Shown here in pieces: positions 33,507 through 41,829 of a DNA stretch of 45,786 nt (the stretch's first letter is position 1; each line of letters starts with the position of its first letter). The position numbers and the translations under genes are program-made. The DNA is from Prevotellaceae bacterium UBA4372 (lineage in GTDB: Bacteria > Bacteroidota > Bacteroidia > Bacteroidales > Bacteroidaceae), in assembly GCA_002391275.1 (NCBI GenBank), contig DGSC01000017.1, positions 126,559-172,344 on the forward strand. The letters run 5' to 3'. Below the pieces are notes generated by a model. The model was not told where the DNA came from, did no database searches, and was given only the letters and a program-made list of their open reading frames with translations.

Positions 33507-36500
33507 ATGACGAACACTTGTTTCCGTAGCTTCCTCCATTCTGGCATCCACACCTTAGCAGCCTGTTGCGTGACAGCATTTGCATTTATTGTAGCACCAT
33601 TGCCATCGGCAGCACAGCCCTATACCCGAGGCATAGGCAAGTACCCTGGCCGCCTGTCGGAGTTCTATGGCCCACGCCCTGTGCAGACAGAAGCCTCGTC
33701 GGCGGCATCAGTGAATCTGGCTTTGCACCGTTCGGCCTTGGCCTCTTCCACTGCCGACTATAATTTCACCGCTCACTTAGCTACGGATGGTATCGTCGAT
33801 GACCATGAGCCTGCGCTGCTCGTGGCCAGCACGCCCAAAGGCCAATTGCCCAAGCGCGAAGTGGAATGGGCAATCGACGGCGGTCCTTATTCTAATAATG
33901 TACTCATGGGCGAGCGCACATGGCTGCGCTACGACTGGGGCGGTGAGCAGACGCTGACTGCCCGTGCCGTACGCCTCGACGCACGCGTGGCCTACCATGA
34001 AGTGAAGACCAAAAGCTGCTACAGCATATCAGTTCAGGCCTCTGACGATGGCAATACGTGGACAACGGTCGGTCAGCTGAGCGGAAAAGGACTGCCCGGA
34101 AGGGCCGCCAACTACCTCCTGAGTTCCGACCCTAACAAGCAGACGTCTACAGACATGCTGCCGGCACGTATGCTGGAACAGACCATCCGGCTCGACAAGA
34201 CAACGCGCTTTCGGCATTTCCGCTTGGTCGTGGAGATGACAGGCGCAGAGTACTGGGCCATCCACGACCTTCATTTCCTCGATGACGTTGGGCAAGAGGT
34301 GTGGGGCTTACCGTCGCAGGAGTTCGCGAGCATGTGGATGAGTGCCGGCGGCGGCCACCAGTGGCTGCGCATTGACCTTGGCGCTCCGTCGCAAGTGGAA
34401 AAGGTCGTGCCGCATTGGTATCAGGAACCTAAGCGATGGCACTACGACGTTGCCGACGACGGTTCCTCGGTGACGATTGTCATGGACGAGCCAGGCGATG
34501 CAGGTTTCTATGCCCTCCGCGAGGTAGAAGTCTGGGGGCGGCCTTCACAGCGCCTGACGCCTTGCCCCGAACGGGGATGGAAAGACAACCGCTTTGAATT
34601 GAGCGGCGGTCAATGGCAGTTGCAACGTGCCTCCGAAGTCAAAGCCACAGGTGAGGAACTTTCCGTGCCGACGTTCGACTCCAGCTCGTGGTTATGGGCC
34701 ACCGTACCTGGAACGGTGCTGATGTCGTACGTGAATGCGGGTGCTGTGCCCGACCCTAATTGTGCCGACTACGTTGATCAGATTTCCGAATCGTTCTTCC
34801 GCTCCAACTTCTGGTACCGCGATGTCTTTGAATGGTCGCCCCGTGGCGACGGGGAACGCTCCTACCTAAACTTCGACGGCATCAACTGGAAAGCTAACGT
34901 CTGGCTTAACGGGCAGTACTTAGGCCGCATAGACGGTGCTTTCTGCCGTGGGCGTTTCGATGTCACAGGCCTACTCGCAGAAGGCAAAAATGCCTTGGCC
35001 GTAGAGATTATGTGCAACGAACATTTCGGCGTTGTCAAGGAGAAAGATGCCAACACGACGCAGTTCAACGGCGGCATCCTCGGAGCAGACAATCCTACGT
35101 TCCATGCCACCATCGGCTGGGACTGGATTACAACCGTGCGCGGACGCAATGCAGGAATATGGAACGAGGTTTACATCACCCGTGAGGGAAGCGTGTCGCT
35201 CTCCGACCCCTACGTAGCCACACATATCGGCGAGAAAGTAGAAGTAACGCCTGCTGTCTTTGTGCGCAACAATACGAGCCTGCCCGTTCTCGGCCGCCTC
35301 TGCGGATGGATTGGCGACATACGCTTCGAGCGCAACATCCAGCTCCCGGCCAATAGCGAACAAGAGGTAAGGTTCGCTCCTGAAGACTTCCCGCAGCTGG
35401 CAGATGTGCACCTGCCTCTGTGGTGGCCCAACGGCTATGGCGAGCCCGTGCTTCACGATGCCGGTTTTGAGATTAAGCCCATAACACGACTCTCCACCCT
35501 CTCAGAAGGACTTTCAACTTTCAACTTTCAGCTTTCAACTTTATACTACAAAGCAGGGCTGCGCGAAATGACCTACGATGGCCTTGGCGATAGCTTGCTC
35601 ATCTACGTCAACGGCCGTCGGTTCGTACCTCTGGGTGGCAACTGGGGCATGGACGAGCACAACCTGTGCTACCGCCGTCGCGAATACGACGCGGCCGTCA
35701 GTTTCCATCGCTCGATGCACGCAACAATGATCCGCAACTGGGTAGGCATGACGGGCGACGACGACTTCTATCGCGCCTGCGACAGCCTCGGCATCATGGT
35801 GTGGCAGGACTTCTGGCTGGCCAACCCTGTGGACGGTCCCAATCCCTATGACGAGGGCATGTTCCTCAACAACGCCTACGACTACGTACGCCGCATACGA
35901 CAGCATGCCAGCCTGGGCCTGTTCTGTGGACGCAACGAGGGCTATCCGCCTGCCACCATAGACCGAGGACTACGGCACTACGTGGCCGACCTCACGCCCG
36001 GATTAGGCTATATCCCGAGTTCGGCCGACGATGGCGTCACAGGGCATGGCCCATACTGTGCTCAGCCTGCACGCGTATATTTCGAGCGCCAATCGGGCAA
36101 GATTCATACCGAACGCGGATTGCCGAACGTGATGAACTATGAGAACCTCGCACGCACGATAGACAAGGAATCGCTGTGGCCACAAAGTACGCAATGGGGA
36201 CAGCACGACTACACGCTCAAAGGTGCGCAAAGAGCCAGCGAGTTCAACGACCTTGTGAATCACGGCTTCGGCCCCTCGCAGAGTGCCCGTGAGTTCACGC
36301 GCAGAGCACAGCTCATCAACTACAACGGGTACCGAGCCATGTTTGAGTCCACCAGCATCAGCCGTGCCGGATTGCTGATATGGATGAGCCATCCGTGCTG
36401 GCCTACGATGGTGTGGCAAACCTACGACTACTATTTCGAGCCCACCGCCGCTTTCTTCGGGATGAAAAAAGCCTGTGAGCCGCTGCACATACAACTCAAT

Positions 36501-37067
36501 GCGCTGACCGACCGCGTCGAGGTGGTCAACTCCTTCGCCGGCGACCGCGCCAAGCTCACCGCCACGGCCACGGCCTACGACCTCAACGGCCGTCGCCTCT
36601 GGAGCCAGTCGCAGCGCCTCGCGGCCAAGGATGACACCACCGTGCCCCTGTTCGCCATCGCCGACAAAGCCCGCCAGGCCGACTGTGCCGTGCTGCGCCT
36701 GGAGCTGCGCGAGGGCAAGAAGCTCGTCTCGCAGAACGATTATTTCGTAGGCCGCACCTATGGCGTCTACAAAGCGCTGCTCGGCCTGCCCGCCGCTAAG
36801 ATTGAGCAGACGACTACGTTCGCCGCTAAGGGCGATGCCTGCACCGCTACGGTCGTCGTAGCCAACCGCAGCCGCTCCGTCGCTCCTTTCCTGCGCCTCA
36901 ACCTGCTCGGGGCCGACGGCGAACAGATTCTGCCCGCCGACTACTCCGACAACTACTTCAACCTCCTGCCCTCCGAGCGCCGCACGATAACCATCACGTG
37001 GAAAAAGGAAGACGGGCGTGGACAAGCGCCTCGCGTAAACATCGAACCGATCAATGCCACAGACTGA
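33507..37067 (+). CDS. Secreted GH2 glycosidase with N-terminal discoidin-like domains
   Basis: A 1186-residue exported GH2-family enzyme, closest in style to exo-beta-glucosaminidase or beta-mannosidase types. A signal peptide (about 1-37) is followed by two F5/8-type C-like regions (about 69-265 and 275-350; ANYLLSSD, FRLVVEM and WLRIDLGAPSQVEKV). GH2 starts near 361 with the sugar-binding domain (SFFRSNFWYRDVFEW), then an Ig-like domain, then the barrel. Likely acid/base is Glu-811 in CGRNEGYPP and nucleophile Glu-869 in HTERGLPN. Residues about 669-679 are encoded by a heptanucleotide repeat tract that looks like an insertion. GC content rises sharply after about 36540. It is divergent from the GH29-GH3 gene. 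Confidence 0.9.
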   Translation: MTNTCFRSFLHSGIHTLAACCVTAFAFIVAPLPSAAQPYTRGIGKYPGRLSEFYGPRPVQTEASSAASVNLALHRSALASSTADYNFTAHLATDGIVDDHEPALLVASTPKGQLPKREVEWAIDGGPYSNNVLMGERTWLRYDWGGEQTLTARAVRLDARVAYHEVKTKSCYSISVQASDDGNTWTTVGQLSGKGLPGRAANYLLSSDPNKQTSTDMLPARMLEQTIRLDKTTRFRHFRLVVEMTGAEYWAIHDLHFLDDVGQEVWGLPSQEFASMWMSAGGGHQWLRIDLGAPSQVEKVVPHWYQEPKRWHYDVADDGSSVTIVMDEPGDAGFYALREVEVWGRPSQRLTPCPERGWKDNRFELSGGQWQLQRASEVKATGEELSVPTFDSSSWLWATVPGTVLMSYVNAGAVPDPNCADYVDQISESFFRSNFWYRDVFEWSPRGDGERSYLNFDGINWKANVWLNGQYLGRIDGAFCRGRFDVTGLLAEGKNALAVEIMCNEHFGVVKEKDANTTQFNGGILGADNPTFHATIGWDWITTVRGRNAGIWNEVYITREGSVSLSDPYVATHIGEKVEVTPAVFVRNNTSLPVLGRLCGWIGDIRFERNIQLPANSEQEVRFAPEDFPQLADVHLPLWWPNGYGEPVLHDAGFEIKPITRLSTLSEGLSTFNFQLSTLYYKAGLREMTYDGLGDSLLIYVNGRRFVPLGGNWGMDEHNLCYRRREYDAAVSFHRSMHATMIRNWVGMTGDDDFYRACDSLGIMVWQDFWLANPVDGPNPYDEGMFLNNAYDYVRRIRQHASLGLFCGRNEGYPPATIDRGLRHYVADLTPGLGYIPSSADDGVTGHGPYCAQPARVYFERQSGKIHTERGLPNVMNYENLARTIDKESLWPQSTQWGQHDYTLKGAQRASEFNDLVNHGFGPSQSAREFTRRAQLINYNGYRAMFESTSISRAGLLIWMSHPCWPTMVWQTYDYYFEPTAAFFGMKKACEPLHIQLNALTDRVEVVNSFAGDRAKLTATATAYDLNGRRLWSQSQRLAAKDDTTVPLFAIADKARQADCAVLRLELREGKKLVSQNDYFVGRTYGVYKALLGLPAAKIEQTTTFAAKGDACTATVVVANRSRSVAPFLRLNLLGADGEQILPADYSDNYFNLLPSERRTITITWKKEDGRGQAPRVNIEPINATD
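35511..35542 (+). repeat. Heptanucleotide tandem repeat inside the GH2 coding region
   Basis: Four and a half copies of CTTTCAA (the third ends CAG) run from 35511 to 35542. The tract is in frame as it stands, but a gain or loss of one 7-bp unit would shift the reading frame. Confidence 0.9.
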
Positions 37068-37176
37068 ATGATTGGAATTTCGGATTCTCCTTGGAACAGG
37101 GGGCTAAAAAACGAGACCAAAAAGTTTTATTGCCCTTCATTGCCGATGCCGCTCCTTGGCCATGAAAAAAAATACG

Positions 37177-37242
37177 GTTAAGTAAATTGCCCTATGCGGC
37201 CAACTGAATTGGCCTTTTCGCCTAAGCGAATTGACCGATGCA
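37177..37242 (-). repeat. 22-bp tandem repeat array 4 (about three degenerate units)
   Basis: Plus-strand blocks 37177-37198, 37199-37220 and 37221-37242 align at a 22-bp period; the last (CCTAAGCGAATTGACCGATG) is close to the reverse complement of the consensus of arrays 1-3. It lies in the 355-bp gap 37068-37422 and forms the inside of a terminator-like hairpin. The region 37068-37170 shows nothing recognisable. Confidence 0.75.
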
Positions 37243-37259
37243 GCTGGCCGCTTTTTTTT
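37196..37259 (+). terminator. Terminator-like hairpin enclosing array 4, downstream of the GH2 gene
   Basis: GCGGCCA (37196-37202) pairs with TGGCCGC (37245-37251), followed by eight T. The long internal region is repeat units that can form smaller hairpins, such as TTCGC-CTAA-GCGAA at 37217-37230. Confidence 0.7.
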
Positions 37260-37374
37260 GAGGCCCAAGGAATGTGTTGCCAACATGGTGTTCAAGTTGG
37301 CCTGCCAATGGGAAAATTTCGTTTGAAATATGCAAAAAAGTGAGTCTATGCAACCGCATGTTCGGCTTTATTAC

Positions 37375-37382
37375 TAATTTTG
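37375..37382 (+). promoter_or_regulatory. -7 promoter box for the GH13 gene
   Basis: TAATTTTG matches TAnnTTTG, 40 bp before the ATG at 37423; no clear -33 box. Confidence 0.55.
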
Positions 37383-37422
37383 TCCCTGCAAGAGTTCTTA
37401 CAACACTAAAAAATACCTAAGC

Positions 37423-39390
37423 ATGAAACTGAAGAAACTATTAGCAGTCGTGTGCCCGATGGCGGCACTAATAGCCTGCAACAACCAACCGGCAGCTTTT
37501 CGCACGGAAGGCAATGGCGCTGTAGAAGTTAGTAGAATCGACCCCACTGACTGGTACGTAGGCCTCCAGGATCCGTCGCTGCAGCTGATGGTCTATGGCC
37601 CTGGCATCCGCGATGCCGAGGTCTATGTCGATGGTGCCAAAGTGGACTCTGTCGTGCGCCTTGACTCGCCCAACTATCTACTTGTCTACTTGAATCTTAG
37701 CGGCGTAAGTGCCGGCGAGCTTCCCATTGCTTTCTGCCGCCCTGGAACGGACGACAAGACAATAGTGAAATACCAGCTCAAGGAACGCGAGAAAGCCGGC
37801 AACGAACGTGAGGGCTTCACCAACGCCGATGTCCTCTACCTGCTCATGCCCGACCGCTTCGCACAAGGTGCCGACCATCCGGCCAAAATCGACGGCATGA
37901 ACAACTATGTGGAAAATCGCGCCGAGCCTTCGCTGCGCCACGGCGGCGACCTCGAAGGCATACGCGAGCACCTCGACTACTTCACCGACTTAGGCGTCAC
38001 GGCCCTTTGGTTTACCCCTATCCTCGAGAACAATTCGCCTGACGACAACGGGTTCTCAACCTACCACGGCTATGCCACTACCGACTACTACCGCGTTGAC
38101 CCGCGCTTCGGCACCAACAAGCAGTACCGTCAGCTCATCGACGACGCTCACGCCAAGGGACTTAAAGTGGTGATGGATATGATCTTCAACCACTGCGGAT
38201 TCGATCACCCCTGGGTCAGCGACCTGCCTGCCAAGGACTGGCTCAACATCAGCGAGTGGCTGCAGGGCAACGACCGCCGCGACGAGAACGGAGCCGTGCA
38301 TCCCAACGAGAAGTTCCAACAGACATCGTACAAGCTCACACCCGTCTTGGATCCCTACACTTCGGAGATTGACAAGCGCGAGACCGTAGACGGTTGGTTT
38401 GTCCCCACTATGCCCGACCTCAACCACCGCAATCCACACCTGATGACTTATCTTATCCAAAACTCCATCTGGTGGATAGAATCGGCGGGCATCGACGGCA
38501 TACGCATGGACACTTACCCGTATGCCGACGCTACAGGAATGGCCCTTTGGATGCAACGGCTCGACAAGGAATACCCCAACTTCAACGTCGTAGGCGAGAC
38601 ATGGGTCACGGAACCAGCCTACACCGCCGCATGGCAGAAGGATTCGCGACTGACCGACTATAACTCCTACCTAAAGACGGTCATGGACTTCAGCTTCTTC
38701 GACAAACTGGCCAAGGCCAAGAACGAGCAGACCGACGCTTGGTGGGATGGCTACAACCGCATATACGGCAGCCTGCTCTACGACTATCTCTACACCGACC
38801 CGATGCATGTCATGGCCTTCGTCGACAATCACGACACCGACCGTTTCCTCGGCACGGCTCAAGGTCCCTACAAGGTAGAGAAGCTGAAACAGGCTCTGGC
38901 CTTGTTGCTGACCCTCCCACGAATCCCGCAGATCTACTATGGCACAGAGATACTCATGGACGGCACCAAAGAGGTGACCGACGGCAATGTGCGCTGCGAT
39001 TTTCCGGGCGGATTCCCGGGCGACGCGGTCAGCGCCTTCACCGAAGCAGGCCGAACACCCGAACAGCAGGATATGTTCAAGTGGCTGAGCCAGCTGTTGC
39101 ATTGGCGCCAGGGCAACGAAACCATCATCCGCGGCTACACCACTCAGTTCACGCCATGGAAGGGAGTCTACGTCGTAGCCCGCCGCTGGCACCGCAACAC
39201 CGTCATTACCGTGGTCAACGGAACCGATAACGAAGCCACAATGGAGGTGGCTCGCTATGCCGAACTTCTCGACGTCGGGCAGACAGCCACAAGCACTCAG
39301 GCCGTTGATATTCCTACGGGCCGCCATTTCGACTTAAGCCACGACGTCACCCTTGCTCCGCGCGAAGCATTGGTTCTGGAGTTGGATTAA
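37423..39390 (+). CDS. GH13 alpha-amylase/neopullulanase-like lipoprotein (SusA-like)
   Basis: A starch- or maltodextrin-cleaving enzyme of 655 residues. The signal ends in a lipobox (LIACNN, Cys-19), so it is a predicted lipoprotein. A small N-terminal beta domain (about 35-125, cyclomaltodextrinase-N like) precedes the GH13 barrel. Conserved regions: VMDMIFNHCG, GIDGIRMDTYPY with nucleophile Asp-363, VVGETWV with acid/base Glu-392, and FVDNHDTDR with Asp-471. A C-terminal all-beta domain closes the protein. No SusC, SusD or regulator gene flanks it, so it stands outside a classical starch utilisation locus. Confidence 0.94.
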   Translation: MKLKKLLAVVCPMAALIACNNQPAAFRTEGNGAVEVSRIDPTDWYVGLQDPSLQLMVYGPGIRDAEVYVDGAKVDSVVRLDSPNYLLVYLNLSGVSAGELPIAFCRPGTDDKTIVKYQLKEREKAGNEREGFTNADVLYLLMPDRFAQGADHPAKIDGMNNYVENRAEPSLRHGGDLEGIREHLDYFTDLGVTALWFTPILENNSPDDNGFSTYHGYATTDYYRVDPRFGTNKQYRQLIDDAHAKGLKVVMDMIFNHCGFDHPWVSDLPAKDWLNISEWLQGNDRRDENGAVHPNEKFQQTSYKLTPVLDPYTSEIDKRETVDGWFVPTMPDLNHRNPHLMTYLIQNSIWWIESAGIDGIRMDTYPYADATGMALWMQRLDKEYPNFNVVGETWVTEPAYTAAWQKDSRLTDYNSYLKTVMDFSFFDKLAKAKNEQTDAWWDGYNRIYGSLLYDYLYTDPMHVMAFVDNHDTDRFLGTAQGPYKVEKLKQALALLLTLPRIPQIYYGTEILMDGTKEVTDGNVRCDFPGGFPGDAVSAFTEAGRTPEQQDMFKWLSQLLHWRQGNETIIRGYTTQFTPWKGVYVVARRWHRNTVITVVNGTDNEATMEVARYAELLDVGQTATSTQAVDIPTGRHFDLSHDVTLAPREALVLELD

Positions 39391-39412
39391 GATTTGGATA
39401 TATGAAAAATGG

Positions 39413-39503
39413 AAATTAGGATTAGGAAATCAGGAAAGAGAAAACAAGAAAAAATGGAGGGAGAGCGAAAAAAAACTTTAATCCCTAATCCCTAATCCCC
39501 AAT
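39413..39503. repeat. Heptanucleotide repeat tract (TAATCCC) with imperfect inverted copy
   Basis: Three copies of TAATCCC and a degenerate fourth lie at 39478-39503. An imperfect reverse-complement stretch (ATTAGGATTAGG) stands at about 39415-39426. It lies just upstream of the mmdA promoter. Confidence 0.7.
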
Positions 39504-39511
39504 CTTTTATT
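39504..39511 (+). promoter_or_regulatory. -7 promoter box for the methylmalonyl-CoA decarboxylase operon
   Basis: TAACTTTG matches TAnnTTTG. The leader to the mmdA ATG is about 95 nt, longer than for its neighbours. Confidence 0.65.
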
Positions 39512-39611
39512 AACTTTGCCGCGAATTTGGACCTAAGGGTGCAGATTCGCGGCTTTGTGTAACTGATTTACAAGAGCAAACATATAAACAACATTCTATA
39601 TTCTTAACGCA

Positions 39612-41183
39612 ATGAGCAAACAAACAGAAAAGATTCAGGAGCTCATAGAGCTCCGCGCCAAAGCCCGTCTGGGCGGCGGCGAGAAAGCCATTGAGAAGCA
39701 GCACGACCGCGGCAAGTACACAGCCCGCGAGCGTATTGACATGCTTTTGGACGAAGGTAGCTTCGAGGAAATGGACATGTTCGTAACGCATCGCTGCCAC
39801 AACTTCGGCATGGAGAAGAAGCAGTACATGGGCGACGGCGTAGTGACCGGTTACGGCACCATCGCAGGTCGCCTTGTCTATGTGTTCGCTCAGGACTTCA
39901 CCGTCAATGCCGGCTCTCTCAGCGAGACGATGGCCCTGAAGATCTGCAAGGTGATGGACGCTGCCATGAAGGTAGGCGCTCCCGTCATCGGACTCAACGA
40001 CTCGGGTGGTGCCCGCATCCAAGAGGGTATCAACGCTCTGGCCGGCTACTCTGAGATCTTCCAGCGCAACATCATGGCCAGTGGTGTGATTCCCCAGATC
40101 AGCGGTATCTTCGGCCCCTGCGCCGGCGGTGCTGTCTACAGCCCCGCACTGACAGACTTCACCTTGATGATGGAAGGCACGAGCTACATGTTCCTCACTG
40201 GTCCCGCTGTCGTGAAGACCGTGTTGGGCGAAGTAGTCACTCAGGAAGAGCTCGGCGGCGCCAGCGTCCACTCTACGAAGTCTGGCGTGACCCACTTCAC
40301 CGCCAAGACCGAGGAAGAGGCTATGGCGATGATCAAGCAACTGCTCAGCTATATCCCGCAGAACAACCTTGAGAAAACTCCCCGCGTAGAGTGCACCGAC
40401 CCCATCGACCGCAGGGACGACTACCTCAACGAGATCATCCCTGACAACCCCAACATGCCTTACGACATGTACGAGGTGATTGCCAGCATCGTTGACAACG
40501 GCGAGTTCTTCGAGGTACAACCTAACTACGCCAAGAACATCATCGTCGGCTTCGCACGCTTCAACGGCGAGAGCGTAGGTATCGTGGCCAACCAGCCGAA
40601 GCAACTGGCAGGTGTGCTCGATTGCAACGCCAGCCGTAAGGGCGCACGCTTTGTTCGCTTCTGCGACGCCTTCAACATTCCTATCGTAACCCTGGTTGAC
40701 GTTCCTGGCTTCCTGCCTGGCACAGGTCAGGAGTACAACGCCGTCATCCTGCACGGTGCCAAGTTGCTCTACGCTTTCGGCGAGTGCACTGTGCCCAAGG
40801 TGACCGTTACACTGCGTAAGTCCTACGGTGGTTCACACATCGTGATGAGCTGCAAGCAGCTGCGCGGTGACATGAACTATGCATGGCCGTCGGCAGAGAT
40901 TGCCGTGATGGGTGCTGCCGGTGCTGCCGCCGTACTCTATGCCAAGGAGGCCAAGGCCATCAAGGAAGAAAAGGGTCCTGAGGCTGCCAAGGAGTTCATC
41001 GCCGAGAAGGAGGCCGAGTATACAAAGCTCTTTGCCAATCCTTACAACGCCGCCAAGTATGGCTACATCGACGATGTCATCGAACCTCGCAACACCCGCT
41101 TCCGCATCATCCGCGCACTCGACCAGCTGGCCGACAAGCGCATGACCAACCCCGCCAAGAAGCACGGTAATATTCCTTTGTAA
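39612..41183 (+). CDS. mmdA: Methylmalonyl-CoA decarboxylase alpha subunit (carboxyltransferase)
   Basis: Transfers the carboxyl group from methylmalonyl-CoA to the biotin carrier, releasing propionyl-CoA; the first step of a sodium-pumping decarboxylation. The 523-residue protein has the double crotonase fold of acyl-CoA carboxyltransferases: KYTARERIDMLLDEGSF near the start, LNDSGGARIQEG and FGPCAGGAVYSPAL in the N half, and LVDVPGFLPGTGQEY and YGGSHIVM in the C half. It could also serve a propionyl-CoA carboxylase, but the adjacent oadG, carrier and beta-pump genes decide for the decarboxylase. In many Bacteroidetes a methylmalonyl-CoA epimerase gene precedes mmdA; none does here. Confidence 0.95.
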   Translation: MSKQTEKIQELIELRAKARLGGGEKAIEKQHDRGKYTARERIDMLLDEGSFEEMDMFVTHRCHNFGMEKKQYMGDGVVTGYGTIAGRLVYVFAQDFTVNAGSLSETMALKICKVMDAAMKVGAPVIGLNDSGGARIQEGINALAGYSEIFQRNIMASGVIPQISGIFGPCAGGAVYSPALTDFTLMMEGTSYMFLTGPAVVKTVLGEVVTQEELGGASVHSTKSGVTHFTAKTEEEAMAMIKQLLSYIPQNNLEKTPRVECTDPIDRRDDYLNEIIPDNPNMPYDMYEVIASIVDNGEFFEVQPNYAKNIIVGFARFNGESVGIVANQPKQLAGVLDCNASRKGARFVRFCDAFNIPIVTLVDVPGFLPGTGQEYNAVILHGAKLLYAFGECTVPKVTVTLRKSYGGSHIVMSCKQLRGDMNYAWPSAEIAVMGAAGAAAVLYAKEAKAIKEEKGPEAAKEFIAEKEAEYTKLFANPYNAAKYGYIDDVIEPRNTRFRIIRALDQLADKRMTNPAKKHGNIPL

Positions 41184-41190
41184 AAGTAAG

Positions 41191-41338
41191 AACCACCCCT
41201 GCCCTCATTGTGAGGGTGGGAGTGGTTTCCACTCAAGAACAGTTAAACTTAATAAAAGAATGACCCTAAAAGCCCTTCTGGACTAAAGCATCTTACTCCC
41301 CTCCCAAACAGGGAGGAGCAGGGGGGTGGGTCTATTAT
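41191..41338 (+). repeat. Intra-operon hairpin element, copy 1 (mmdA-oadG gap)
   Basis: A 17-bp stem with a 3-nt loop (41191-41227, one mismatch and two wobbles) follows the mmdA stop. It is followed by TCAAGAACAGTTAA, AAAGAATGACCCTA and a second hairpin made of CCCCTCCC...GGGAGG, ending GGGTCT. The order and several words recur in the next gap (41698-41824). Confidence 0.75.
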
Positions 41339-41339
41339 T

Positions 41340-41693
41340 ATGATTACATTATCTACCGATTGGGGCCTGGCTTGGGGCATGGCTGGTATCAGCGTGGGTG
41401 TCGTCTTCGCGATACTCATACTGTTGGTATGCGTGCTCTATATCTTCAGCGCCGTAGCCAAGGGTGCCACAGCCAAGGCCGAAGCCGCAGCTAAGCCCAA
41501 GGTGCTGACCGGAGCTGAATACGTGAAGGCCAAGCAGGCTAAGCTCTCCGACGCTTCAGAAGCGGAGAAAGTTGCCATCGCTACTGCTGTATATCTCTAT
41601 ATGAATAAGCAGCACGACGAGGAGAGTGGCATCCTTACCATTCACCACACCGATCACACCGCTTGGCACGCCGAGCTGAACAGACACCTCTAA
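41340..41693 (+). CDS. oadG: Sodium pump decarboxylase gamma subunit (OadG family)
   Basis: A small membrane anchor of 117 residues that holds the carboxyltransferase and the sodium-pumping beta subunit together. A single transmembrane helix (about 17-38, GISVGVVFAILILLVCVLYIF) is followed by an Ala/Lys-rich cytoplasmic stretch. The C-terminal half ends in a His-rich segment (ILTIHHTDHTAWHAELNRHL), which may bind metal as known for OadG tails. It sits between mmdA and the biotin carrier, flanked on both sides by the duplicated hairpin element. Confidence 0.9.
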   Translation: MITLSTDWGLAWGMAGISVGVVFAILILLVCVLYIFSAVAKGATAKAEAAAKPKVLTGAEYVKAKQAKLSDASEAEKVAIATAVYLYMNKQHDEESGILTIHHTDHTAWHAELNRHL

Positions 41694-41697
41694 AAGG

Positions 41698-41824
41698 CCA
41701 TTCCCTAAGCTCTCTGTGAGAGAGAGAATGGTTACTATCAAGAATTGTTAACACCTAAAAAGAATGACCCTATAACTTCTTCCGCTCAAATATTCCTCTT
41801 GAAGGAAAGCGGAGAGGGGGTCTG
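41698..41824 (+). repeat. Intra-operon hairpin element, copy 2 (oadG-mmdC gap)
   Basis: A CCATTC/GAATGG stem with inner CTCTCT/AGAGAG (41698-41731) is followed by TCAAGAATTGTTAA, AAAGAATGACCCTA, then a second weaker hairpin (TCCGCT...AGCGGA) and GGGGGTCT. The layout matches copy 1 although the stem sequences differ. Confidence 0.7.
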
Positions 41825-41829
41825 GAATC

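Noticed and set aside
29520..39390. Polysaccharide utilisation locus
   Set aside because: Several glycosidases cluster here but there is no SusC/SusD pair, no regulator and the genes are on both strands, so only a loose glycan-degradation block can be claimed.
39510..40754. A 414-codon minus-strand open frame opposite mmdA
   Set aside because: Shadow of the conserved mmdA frame; composition rich in Val/His/Leu typical of antisense translation.
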